From contig NZ_CAKKNS010000001.1 in NCBI RefSeq assembly GCF_918814575.1, positions 539,319 through 603,318 of the forward strand: a stretch of DNA of 64,000 nt, in the 5' to 3' direction. Below the pieces are notes generated by a model that searched no databases, had not been told where the DNA came from, and saw only the letters and a program-made list of their open reading frames with translations. Position 1 is the stretch's first letter; each line of letters begins with the position of its first letter. Positions 19,235 to 26,923 of this stretch are shown here, piece after piece. The translations under genes were made by a program, and so were the position numbers. The DNA comes from Periweissella fabaria (GTDB lineage: Bacteria > Bacillota > Bacilli > Lactobacillales > Lactobacillaceae).

Positions 19235-20286
19235 AAGTTATCCTCCACCCGATTAGTTGATACTTGGTCAAAGAAGCTAACTTGTTGGGCGGTAAACCCA
19301 ACCCCAATTTCTTGATCAACTTGGTAATCATTAACGGAACTGTCACGTAACGTAAACTTCGTCCCATTAACTAATCCGTGCACATAGCGATCAGCTCCCA
19401 TGTCTTCAATGTAGGTAACTTTCATCTTCAATGGTGCGCTTTCATCGACAAAGGCATCCTCTGGACGGACCCCAAAAACTAATTGTTGGTCAATATCTGC
19501 TTTCAAACTTAGTTCAGCATCTTCTAAATAAAATTTACCCGCCACATTTTTTAACGGAATTAAATTCATTGGTGGAATACCAATAAAGCTCGCAACAAAC
19601 ATATTTTGTGGTCGTTGGTAAACTTCTTTGGGTGACCCAATTTGTTGAATATCACCATGATTCAAGATCACAATCCGATCAGCCATAGTCATCGCTTCGG
19701 TTTGATCATGGGTCACATAAATCGTCGTGGCAGCCATCTGATTGTGTAGCGTTACAATTTCTTCACGCATAACTGCTCGTAACTTGGCATCTAAGTTTGA
19801 TAATGGTTCATCCATTAAGTAAATTTCAGATTCACGCACAATTGCTCGACCAAGCGCAACCCGTTGTTGTTGACCACCTGATAAGTTCCCTGGGAATTTA
19901 TCAAGATAATCAGTTAAATTCAAAATTTTAGCGGCATCGGCGACTTTTTGTTTGATAACTTGTTTATCAATGCCCCGCATTTTTAAACCAAAGCCCATAT
20001 TCTTTTCAACTGACATGTGCGGATAAAGGGCATAGTTTTGGAAGACCATCGCAATGTCACGTTCTTTTGGTGGTAAATTATTTTGCAATTCACCGTTAAT
20101 TAAAAGTTCACCAGCAGAAATCTTTTCTAATCCAGCAATCATTCGTAATAACGTTGACTTACCACATCCCGAAGGTCCGAGAAAAACCGTAAAGTCACCT
20201 TTTTGGATATTCAAATCAAAATCTTCGATCACCTTTTCTTTATTTTCATACTGCTTGTTAATACGTTTCAATTCAATCAAATCCAT
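19225..20286 (-). CDS. ABC transporter ATPase, UgpC/MsmK type
   Basis: 353 residues: nucleotide-binding domain with Walker A GPSGCGKST (37-45), Q-loop VFQNYALYPH, signature LSGGQQQR, Walker B IYLMDEPLSNLD, switch His in VTHDQTEAM, followed by a C-terminal TOBE/OB domain (VFGVRPED). This is the CUT1 family ATPase that energises the two following permeases and may serve other importers as well. First gene of the importer unit, with SD GGAAGG. Confidence 0.92.
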   Translation of the reverse strand: MDLIELKRINKQYENKEKVIEDFDLNIQKGDFTVFLGPSGCGKSTLLRMIAGLEKISAGELLINGELQNNLPPKERDIAMVFQNYALYPHMSVEKNMGFGLKMRGIDKQVIKQKVADAAKILNLTDYLDKFPGNLSGGQQQRVALGRAIVRESEIYLMDEPLSNLDAKLRAVMREEIVTLHNQMAATTIYVTHDQTEAMTMADRIVILNHGDIQQIGSPKEVYQRPQNMFVASFIGIPPMNLIPLKNVAGKFYLEDAELSLKADIDQQLVFGVRPEDAFVDESAPLKMKVTYIEDMGADRYVHGLVNGTKFTLRDSSVNDYQVDQEIGVGFTAQQVSFFDQVSTNRVEDNLWK

Positions 20287-20608
20287 GTAACAGGTTCCTT
20301 CCTTTACTAACTGAAAATAATCTTAGCATGGTAGTTTTTAATATTTGTAAATTGAATGTATCGTTTAAGTTATTAATTATTTATTTATAAACCCTTACAT
20401 ATCAACAACTTTTAGCATTTCAAGTAAATAATTGGTAATCTTTGGTAAAATGTGCTTCATAAATAATACGTAAGATAAGTAATATTTACTTTTTATCTAC
20501 ATTGGTAACCCCCTCGCACTAGTTCATGCACTTTTGTAAAACAAAAAAATTCCAGCTAGCCATGGTATTCATGTCCATCTGGAATTTTGCTTTAAACAAT
20601 TGTTATTT
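20287..20608. other. Intergenic region: Ugp-like promoter and met-unit terminator
   Basis: No gene seen. The segment next to the ATPase gene has a possible minus-strand promoter TTTACA, 17 bp, TGCTAA (weak). 20545-20590 is the hairpin ending the cystathionine lyase unit. The rest is AT-rich with no motif I can name. Confidence 0.45.
20545..20590 (-). terminator. Terminator of the Met T-box unit
   Basis: AAAATTCCAG ... CTGGAATTTT stem interrupted by a partly paired CATGG/CATG loop, with flanking A and T runs, 19 bp after the stop at 20609. Confidence 0.75.
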
Positions 20609-21748
20609 TTAATTAGTAAATGCTTGATCAATATCAGCAACTAAATCATGCCCATCTTCAATCCCGACCGCGAAGCGAACTAATTGTGGTGTAATCCCCA
20701 ATCGTAAACGTTCTGCTACTGGTAGTTCAGCATGTGACATATTGTATGGTGTTTCCACCAAGCTTTCAACTGACCCCAAACTCACCGCTAGCTTAAAAAT
20801 TTTGAGCTTTTCAATTGCTGCGGACACATCAACCGTATCGGTAAAGGTAACCGTCACCACACCACCCCCATCACGTAACTCTTCGTTAGCAATCTGGTCA
20901 CTAGCGTCATTTTGCAAGCCCGGATAGTGGACTTTTTTAACATAGCTTTGGTGACTAAAGAACTCAACCAACTGATGGGTATTAGCTAAATGCCGATCCA
21001 TCCGAACTGATAATGTCTGAATCCCACGGCGTAACAAGTTCGCATTTTCAGGAGATAACGTGCCACCAATCGCATTTTGGGTAAAGTAAACTTTCGTAGC
21101 TAATGCTGCACTATCGACGACAACTAAACCAGCCGTATTATCAGAGTGCCCGTTTAAGTACTTAGTCGCTGAGTGAATAACAATATTAGCCCCAAGTTTT
21201 AATGGTTGTTGTAAGTAGGGAGTTAGGAACGTATTATCGACAATGGTCGTAATGGCATGTTGCTTAGCAATTGCCGCAATTTGCTTAACACTAGCCACTC
21301 GCAGCAAGGGATTATCAACAACTTCAAAATAAATCCCCTTCGTATTAGGCTTAATGGCCGCCGTAATTGCTGCTAAATCTTGAATATTAACTTCGGTAAA
21401 TTCAATATCGAACTCTTTTAAATATTCATTGACCAAGCGGAAAGTTCCACCATAGATCGAGTTTGAAATAATAATGTGGTCCCCTGGCCGAAAAGTAGCA
21501 AAGACTGCGTGAATGGCTGCCATCCCTGATGAAAAGGCAAAGCCCTGGTAACCACCTTCTAGTTCGGTGATTTGCTTTTCAACAAATTCTCGGGTCGGAT
21601 TCCCGGAACGGGCATAATCCCAACGTGGTAATTCATTAGGCTTGGCAAATTGGTATGTTGTGGCTGAATATACTGGCATGATAACGGCACCAGTATTATT
21701 GTCATCAATATCAATTCCGTGGACTAATTTCGTGTTAAATTCTGTCAT
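20609..21748 (-). CDS. Cystathionine gamma-synthase/lyase family PLP enzyme
   Basis: 379 residues, full length for the Cys/Met metabolism PLP family. Visible: YSATTYQF, YARSGNPTRE (substrate/PLP tyrosine-arginine region), SSGMAAIHA, VVDNTFLTPY, and the PLP lysine in SATKYLNGHSD. These enzymes interconvert homocysteine, cystathionine and cysteine (MetB/MetC/Mgl); the exact reaction cannot be read from motifs. SD AAGGAG. It is the last gene behind an amino-acid ABC importer under a Met-type T-box, which points to sulfur amino-acid supply. Confidence 0.87.
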   Translation of the reverse strand: MTEFNTKLVHGIDIDDNNTGAVIMPVYSATTYQFAKPNELPRWDYARSGNPTREFVEKQITELEGGYQGFAFSSGMAAIHAVFATFRPGDHIIISNSIYGGTFRLVNEYLKEFDIEFTEVNIQDLAAITAAIKPNTKGIYFEVVDNPLLRVASVKQIAAIAKQHAITTIVDNTFLTPYLQQPLKLGANIVIHSATKYLNGHSDNTAGLVVVDSAALATKVYFTQNAIGGTLSPENANLLRRGIQTLSVRMDRHLANTHQLVEFFSHQSYVKKVHYPGLQNDASDQIANEELRDGGGVVTVTFTDTVDVSAAIEKLKIFKLAVSLGSVESLVETPYNMSHAELPVAERLRLGITPQLVRFAVGIEDGHDLVADIDQAFTN

Positions 21749-21762
21749 CTTGTCAGCTCCTT

Positions 21763-22575
21763 TTAGTTGGCTTTGGTAATATCACTACCGAAATATTTTT
21801 CTGATAATTTAGTTAATGTGCCGTCTTGGCGTAACTCTTGAATGGCCGTGTTAACTTTGGCTAATAGCTGTGGGGCTTGTTTATTCAACATTGGTTGCAC
21901 CGCAGTTGGCGTTAAGGTCTTTGATAAATCAACATATTTCAAATCACTCGTTGGATTACTCTTGGCATATGCTAAGAACGCTTCTCGTGAATTAATCGTT
22001 GCGTCTACGCGTCCTTGCCGTATTAAACCAAGCGCTGTTGGAAAATCACCATTCGGTACAACGGTCGCCCCATATTTGGTTGCGACATTGAAGTTATCCG
22101 TTCCGGTTCCTTCAACAAGTTTCTTACCCTTAATATCATTGACGGTTTGGAAGCCCTTTTCATCATGTCGGCTAATTAAGACATACCGTGAATAAATATA
22201 TGGGTTGGCAAAGGCATATACTTTCGCTCGCTGAGGGGTCTTATTAATGTTATTTAAAATAACATCATAGCGACCACTACCTAAACCAGCGATTAAGCTA
22301 TCCCACTTAGTTGGCACAAATACCGGTTTAACACCGATCTTTTTCGCAATATCATTCCCCAACTCAACCTCAAAACCAGTTAATTTACCATTATCCCGAT
22401 AAGAATATGGTGCAAACGTCCCTTCTAGACCGATAGTCAGTGAACCTTTTTTAACGAGTTCACTTTGATAACTAGTCCCTTTACTAGCAGAACCTTGCTT
22501 ATTACTCCCACAACCAGCTAATACGATGGCCGTAATAATTGCGGTCGCTGCAAAAATGTGCTTTTTAAATTTCAT
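21763..22575 (-). CDS. Amino-acid ABC transporter substrate-binding lipoprotein
   Basis: 270 residues. Signal peptide and lipobox IVLAGC at about residues 16-21. The mature domain (SBP family 3) begins KKGSLTIGLEGTFAPYSYRDNGKLTGFEVELGNDIAKKIG, the classic start for polar amino-acid and cystine binding proteins. It follows its ATPase gene by 20 bp and precedes the cystathionine enzyme. TcyA-like cystine binding is the best guess from context; methionine is possible given the leader. Confidence 0.88.
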   Translation of the reverse strand: MKFKKHIFAATAIITAIVLAGCGSNKQGSASKGTSYQSELVKKGSLTIGLEGTFAPYSYRDNGKLTGFEVELGNDIAKKIGVKPVFVPTKWDSLIAGLGSGRYDVILNNINKTPQRAKVYAFANPYIYSRYVLISRHDEKGFQTVNDIKGKKLVEGTGTDNFNVATKYGATVVPNGDFPTALGLIRQGRVDATINSREAFLAYAKSNPTSDLKYVDLSKTLTPTAVQPMLNKQAPQLLAKVNTAIQELRQDGTLTKLSEKYFGSDITKAN

Positions 22576-22595
22576 GCTTTATCCTCCAATTAATA

Positions 22596-23339
22596 TCAAA
22601 TATCCGTAAATGTCATTGCCGAAATAAAATCATTGATCCGTTGGTTATCTGAATGGAAAAAGGTTTCTTTAGGTCCATCAAATAAAATTTCACCGTTTTC
22701 GACAAACACAATCTTGTCGGCAATTTTTTGCGCAAACGCCATATTATGAGTCACGATAATCATCGAACGTTTTTCTTTGGCGATGGTCACTAATACTTTT
22801 AACACTTCTAATTCCAATTCTGGATCCAAGGCACTTGTCGGTTCATCTAACAAAATGTATTTGGGATTCATCGCCAATGAACGCGCAATTGCTACTCGTT
22901 GGGCCTGCCCACCTGATAACTGGCTAGGATACTTATTTTCATGCCCAGCCAAACCGACTTTGGCCAATAAAGCATGTGCATTTTCGGTGGCACTTGCTTT
23001 AGGTTGCTTTAGGACTTGTACTGGTCCTTCGGTAATATTTTTAGTGATTGTTAAATGTGGAAATAAATTATAGTTTTGAAAAACCATTTCCGTTTCACGG
23101 CGAATTCGAAAAATATCTTTTTCAGATACGTGCTTACTTAGATCAAGGACGGTCCCATCAAAGTCATACGTTCCACTTTCAGGTCTTTCTAAAAAGTTAA
23201 GTGACCGTAATAAGGTTGATTTACCAGACCCGGATGGTCCAAGAATGACGGTGGTCTCATGCTCGTTAAAGGTGATATTAATATTTTTAAGCGCTTGATG
23301 TTGACCGAATGTCTTATTGATATTGGTTAGTTTTAACAC
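22596..23339 (-). CDS. Amino-acid ABC transporter ATPase
   Basis: 247 residues, polar amino-acid transporter ATPase (GlnQ/TcyC type). Walker A GPSGSGKST, Q-loop VFQNYNLFPHLT, signature LSGGQAQR, Walker B YILLDEPTSALDPE, and H-loop VTHN are all present. It lies 12 bp after the permease gene and shares the T-box transcript. Confidence 0.93.
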   Translation of the reverse strand: MLKLTNINKTFGQHQALKNINITFNEHETTVILGPSGSGKSTLLRSLNFLERPESGTYDFDGTVLDLSKHVSEKDIFRIRRETEMVFQNYNLFPHLTITKNITEGPVQVLKQPKASATENAHALLAKVGLAGHENKYPSQLSGGQAQRVAIARSLAMNPKYILLDEPTSALDPELELEVLKVLVTIAKEKRSMIIVTHNMAFAQKIADKIVFVENGEILFDGPKETFFHSDNQRINDFISAMTFTDI

Positions 23340-23351
23340 AGTATTTCTCCT

Positions 23352-24041
23352 TTAGGCAATCGTGTAGCGGGACGTGACTTTTTCAAGATAACCTTGTATA
23401 AACGTTAATACGGTACAAAATACCGCATAAATTATGGCCACCAAAGAATACATTAACAACGGTTGAAAATTAGCCGCCGCAATCTGCTGACTAACTTCAA
23501 ATAATTCAATAATCGTTATGGAAGCCGCTAATGACGTATCTTTAACTAAGCTGATAAAGCTGTTAGCTAGTGGTGGTACAGATGTTCGTAATGCTTGTGG
23601 TAAGATAATTCGTTGCAATGCTTGTCGGCGCGTCATGCCAATAGTAGCTGCCGCTTCCCACTGCCCTTTTGGAATTGCAATAATGGCCGCCCGGATAATC
23701 TCAGAACAATACGCTCCGGTGTTCAATGAAAATGTTAAAATTCCGGCTGTAAATGGTGCTAACTTAATACCATCAGGCGCAATCCCTGCAATCTTTAAGT
23801 ATGGTAAGCCAAAATAGACAATGAATAACTGGACTAATAACGGTGTTGTCCGGAAAATCCATACGTAAAAACGAAAAATTGCTTTGATAACTAAGACAAA
23901 TCCCCGCTTGTTTGAAATTCTAATTAAGGCCGTGATCAAGGCAATAATCATCCCAATTACAAAAGAGATAATCGCGATTGGCAACGTGTATTTAAAAGCC
24001 GCTCCTAATAATTGTGGTAAATACTGTAAAATATTATGCAA
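23352..24041 (-). CDS. Amino-acid ABC transporter permease
   Basis: About 229 residues if started at TTG (24041), which lies eight bases after a strong GGAGG; the frame opens further upstream to 24080 but that part overlaps the T-box terminator. Hydrophobic segments and the loop GQWEAAATIGMTRRQALQRIILPQALR identify a HisM/GlnP/TcyB-like permease. First gene of the unit after the leader. UUG start inferred from ribosome-site spacing. Confidence 0.88.
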   Translation of the reverse strand: MHNILQYLPQLLGAAFKYTLPIAIISFVIGMIIALITALIRISNKRGFVLVIKAIFRFYVWIFRTTPLLVQLFIVYFGLPYLKIAGIAPDGIKLAPFTAGILTFSLNTGAYCSEIIRAAIIAIPKGQWEAAATIGMTRRQALQRIILPQALRTSVPPLANSFISLVKDTSLAASITIIELFEVSQQIAAANFQPLLMYSLVAIIYAVFCTVLTFIQGYLEKVTSRYTIA

Positions 24042-24061
24042 ATTTCCTTCCTCCGACAAAA

Positions 24062-24345
24062 AATGACAATAAAAAAACATCCGTCCTTAAACAAGGACGG
24101 ATGTTAATCCGTGGTACCACCTTAATTCACACTGCTACTATCAACAATGCCTCTGCGTGCCAAAATAAAGTTACCAAAAAAAGGTCACCAAACTAAATTT
24201 CAACCCCAGCAGCGATAACGTGCGCAACCCCGTTGGTAGTTCAATCTAATTCACTACCACCATTCCAGACCCATTTTCCTAATCATTCATCCACCTTTTC
24301 ACACCATCCAAAGGCTCTCTGAGAATTGCAAACTAGTACTCTGTC
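24062..24345 (-). promoter_or_regulatory. T-box leader, probable Met specifier
   Basis: T-box core AAGGTGGTACCACGG (about 24107-24124 in complement) followed by terminator ACATCCGTCCTTG ... AAGGACGGATGT and seven Ts (24073-24100). Stem I carries AGAGTACTAG and a GA-type CAGAGAG motif. In the specifier position GGAAAATGGGTCTGG the codon is ATG (complement of 24272-24274). Uncharged tRNA-Met would then switch on the ABC importer and the cystathionine enzyme. In Lactobacillales Met T-boxes replace the S-box (established knowledge). Confidence 0.88.
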
Positions 24346-24440
24346 TTTCGTTATGTTTTTATTGTTGCATTAATAATATAATATTAAATGAGAATGTCAA
24401 CATTTAATTTTAATCTAATTAAAATTTTTAGATTATACAC

Positions 24441-24473
24441 AAAACGACCACCGCAAAATGCAGTGGTCGTTAA
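24441..24473 (-). terminator. Hairpin after ABC-2 membrane gene
   Basis: AACGACCAC-N-GCA, loop AAA, TGC-A-GTGGTCGTT forms a strong stem 11 bp after the stop at 24484, followed on the minus strand by only four Ts. Confidence 0.7.
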
Positions 24474-24483
24474 CTTACTAATA

Positions 24484-25524
24484 TTATTTTAAGGTCATAA
24501 ATGAAAATTCTTTTTTCCAGTAAATGTTCTTAAAGTATAAGACGATTATTCCAATAATTAAGTAGGCAATTCCTAAAACAATCAAGTGTGGTGTTTGACT
24601 GAATTTATCCGTAAAGCCAAAAATAATGGCTGTGGTATCTTTAACACTTGAGTACATTGGGAAGATTGACGTCACTAATTTTCGAATTGGCGTCAAAGTT
24701 GAATATGGTACGATACTGCCTGACGTTACAAACTGTGAGAGCATGATTGGTACCGCCACTGCCATCGCATATTGTTCTAATAGCAAGAAGACAATATGGA
24801 GGAGTAAGAAACTGACATACATAAACAACATACCATGCAGGATTAAATCAATCGTTACCCCGTTAGAAATATGGTTAATATGTTGCAACGTTACTGCACC
24901 AACAACTGGTGAAAATACTGAAATAATAATGAACGCCAATTGTAAGGCGACATAATCCATCCAGATTTTCTTCTCGTTCATAATCTTGGCTCTAAAGACC
25001 CCAACAATCACAATCCCTGATGAGAGTGCTCCGATAAAGGTCGCAATTGTAAGGAAAAACGGTGACATAATCTCATTAATATTAGAATTATTTTGATTTA
25101 TATCAACAATGTGTGGGGTAGCGGCATCACTAATTTGCCGCACGTTCGCTGGCAATAAGGCATCATTAATCTTCTCAGCGGCCTTATCTGCGACTTGGCG
25201 AGAGAAGACATCACTACCACTATTCACATAGTACTTAACGTGATTACTCTTATCAACATCGACAACCATAATCGCTTGGTGTTTTTGTAATGCTTGTTCG
25301 CCTTGGTGCTTGTCACTAACATACGTTGACTTAAACTTAAAATCTGTACTGTTCTTAAAGCCATCATACACTTGACGATTACCGGTGAAGGCAATTTCCA
25401 ATTGATCTAACTTGTGAACGGACTGCTTATATGTACCGATGTAAATTCCCACCATAAACAAAGGATAAATAATACCTAAAAAGATTGAAAAAATAACTGG
25501 TTTTTTTGAAAAAAATGCTTTCAT
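24484..25524 (-). CDS. ABC-2/YhgE-Pip-type membrane protein
   Basis: 346 residues. One N-terminal membrane segment (about 11-27), a roughly 140-residue extracytoplasmic domain containing the repeatedly seen ALQKHQAIMVVDVDKS pattern, then five C-terminal membrane segments. This is the ABC2_membrane_3/YhgE-Pip layout (as in DUF3533 proteins). No ATPase gene is adjacent, so it may work alone or with an ATPase elsewhere. Related proteins are linked to export of toxins or to phage infection, but no function can be claimed here. Start ATG with AGGG upstream. Confidence 0.65.
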   Translation of the reverse strand: MKAFFSKKPVIFSIFLGIIYPLFMVGIYIGTYKQSVHKLDQLEIAFTGNRQVYDGFKNSTDFKFKSTYVSDKHQGEQALQKHQAIMVVDVDKSNHVKYYVNSGSDVFSRQVADKAAEKINDALLPANVRQISDAATPHIVDINQNNSNINEIMSPFFLTIATFIGALSSGIVIVGVFRAKIMNEKKIWMDYVALQLAFIIISVFSPVVGAVTLQHINHISNGVTIDLILHGMLFMYVSFLLLHIVFLLLEQYAMAVAVPIMLSQFVTSGSIVPYSTLTPIRKLVTSIFPMYSSVKDTTAIIFGFTDKFSQTPHLIVLGIAYLIIGIIVLYFKNIYWKKEFSFMTLK

Positions 25525-25683
25525 AAACCCTCCCTAAAATTAAATTACACAATAGTGAAAAATTATACGCCTATTTATCACTAAACTAAAGCAATTATTA
25601 ATTACAGCTTTTAATTTATATCTTTTTTAATATATCAAAACAACAATAGCGTATTCACATCCGTCAAACGGGTAAATTAACAT

Positions 25684-25923
25684 TTATTCATCGCTCCCCT
25701 TTTGCTTATCATCGGTATTTTTTACGACACCAATAACCGCTAAAAAGGTCAAAATCGCACTTATCAGTAATTGAATTTGGCCCCAATCACCCCGAAATTC
25801 AATCTTAAAAACAGCTAAAGCTGATTGAATAACCATTAATAGCGCTGTAATCGCAGCCATTAAGACTTGAGCGTTAATACTTCCATCCGTATTAAGAAGT
25901 TGCTTTTTAATCAGTTTAATCAT
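25684..25923 (-). CDS. Putative phage-type holin (phi-LC3-like)
   Basis: About 79 residues from ATG at 25923 (AGGGA ribosome site); the frame is open to 25959. Two membrane segments, NAQVLMAAITALLMVIQSALAVF and IQLLISAILTFLAVIGVV, separated by a short polar turn, then a short charged tail KNTDDKQKGSDE. This matches the size and topology of phi-LC3 family holins, where the tail often follows a GIVNDPT-type motif. There is no endolysin beside it. It is divergent from the XRE repressor and one TTGTAGAA operator half-site lies just upstream of its start. Confidence 0.55.
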   Translation of the reverse strand: MIKLIKKQLLNTDGSINAQVLMAAITALLMVIQSALAVFKIEFRGDWGQIQLLISAILTFLAVIGVVKNTDDKQKGSDE

Positions 25924-25945
25924 TGTTGTCCCTGCTTTCATCGTA

Positions 25946-26131
25946 TTGTAGAAATTCATTGCACTGTTGTAGAAAGTATTCTACAATATAAACATAGCTA
26001 AATAAGTACCTATGTTTATCCTTAGATACCTGTATCTAACCCTATCCATAACGGATGGTAGTAACGTATAACGTAGTGTATTATTGCAGATAATTTTCTG
26101 CGAGTCAAATAAAATATAGAATATTTTTCTA
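25946..26131. promoter_or_regulatory. Palindrome-rich operator region between holin and XRE repressor
   Basis: TTGTAGAA, 4-bp spacer, TTCTACAA is a perfect palindrome at 25967-25986. A single TTGTAGAA occurs at 25946-25953 and a related TAGAA/TTCTA pair at 26117-26131. Between them lie other perfect inverted repeats: ATAAACATAG ... CTATGTTTAT (25988-25997/26010-26019) and TTAGATAC-CT-GTATCTAA (26023-26040). The repeated TTGTAGAA element is the likely site for the adjacent XRE repressor. Confidence 0.6.
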
Positions 26132-26149
26132 CACAGCAGGAGAAATGTT

Positions 26150-26482
26150 ATGAATTTCGAAGAAAAACTTATTGCTATTTGGTCGGCTAAGCGCCCCGAT
26201 ATCAAGAGCGGGCGGGAATTAGAACGCGCCATCGGACTATCTAATGGTCAAATTTCCAAATGGCGTACTAGTAACCCTAGTCAAAAAACCATGCAGAAAA
26301 TTGCTGATTTTTTCCATATTAGTGTCGATAGCCTATTAAGTGGTCGCATTGAAAGTACCGCTAACCAACCAGTAAGCAATACCGACCTTGCCAGTGAAGG
26401 CGTCTTTTTCTATGAAGGTCGTGAAATCTCAGAAGATACGATGAACTTCATTCGGGAAACGTTAAAACGGATTCAAAAATAA
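26150..26482 (+). CDS. XRE-family repressor of ImmA-linked cassette
   Basis: 110 residues with SD CAGGAG. The HTH spans about residues 18-58 (SGRELERAIGLSNGQISKWRTSNPSQKTMQKIADFF) and ends with the typical SVDSLLSG. The C-terminal 45 residues are a short unstructured linker and helix, as in short phage/ICE ImmR-like repressors. Followed after 18 bp by an ImmA/IrrE-type peptidase gene, its presumed inactivating partner. Palindromes upstream are probable autoregulatory operators. Confidence 0.85.
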   Translation: MNFEEKLIAIWSAKRPDIKSGRELERAIGLSNGQISKWRTSNPSQKTMQKIADFFHISVDSLLSGRIESTANQPVSNTDLASEGVFFYEGREISEDTMNFIRETLKRIQK

Positions 26483-26500
26483 ATAATAGGACGTACATGT

Positions 26501-26923
26501 ATGGATTATATCTACGAATTATTAAATTATGCACTCGAACATGGTATCGGGGTGCAATTAGATAGTGCGCATCTTGCTCCTGATGAACCTTCTTGGTGTG
26601 TTCCTGAAGCGCGATTCATTATGGTCAACATGAACGCCGCTAACCAATATGAGATATCCTTTCAGTTCTCACATGAGTTAGCACACATCATCAATGGCGA
26701 CACTGCCGAAAGTCGCCTCGCATTTCAAAGCCGCGGGTACTCAAAGACTGAGTACGCTGCACACGCCACAGCAATTAAGTTACTTATGTCGCTGTACGCA
26801 AAAAAAGATCCTGAACTCAATTATGTGAAGTTCATGGACTCGTTTGTTATCCCTGATCGCATGGAAGATGTGGTGAAGGAAGAAATTAAAAACTACTACA
26901 TTGGAGGTCAAGGTAATGAGTAA
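26501..26923 (+). CDS. ImmA/IrrE-family metallopeptidase
   Basis: 140 residues. The zinc signature FSHELAHIINGD places the HExxH motif at His58-Glu59-His62. In ICEBs1 and many phages such peptidases cleave the paired repressor to switch on the element. Here it overlaps the downstream hsdS start by 8 bp (ATGAGTAA), so expression of the specificity subunit is tied to the repressor/peptidase pair. Confidence 0.85.
   Translation: MDYIYELLNYALEHGIGVQLDSAHLAPDEPSWCVPEARFIMVNMNAANQYEISFQFSHELAHIINGDTAESRLAFQSRGYSKTEYAAHATAIKLLMSLYAKKDPELNYVKFMDSFVIPDRMEDVVKEEIKNYYIGGQGNE

Noticed and set aside
25981..26232. Minus-strand 83-codon frame overlapping the XRE gene
   Set aside because: Runs antisense through the palindromic operator region and the XRE start; composition is not protein-like and no ribosome site is present.
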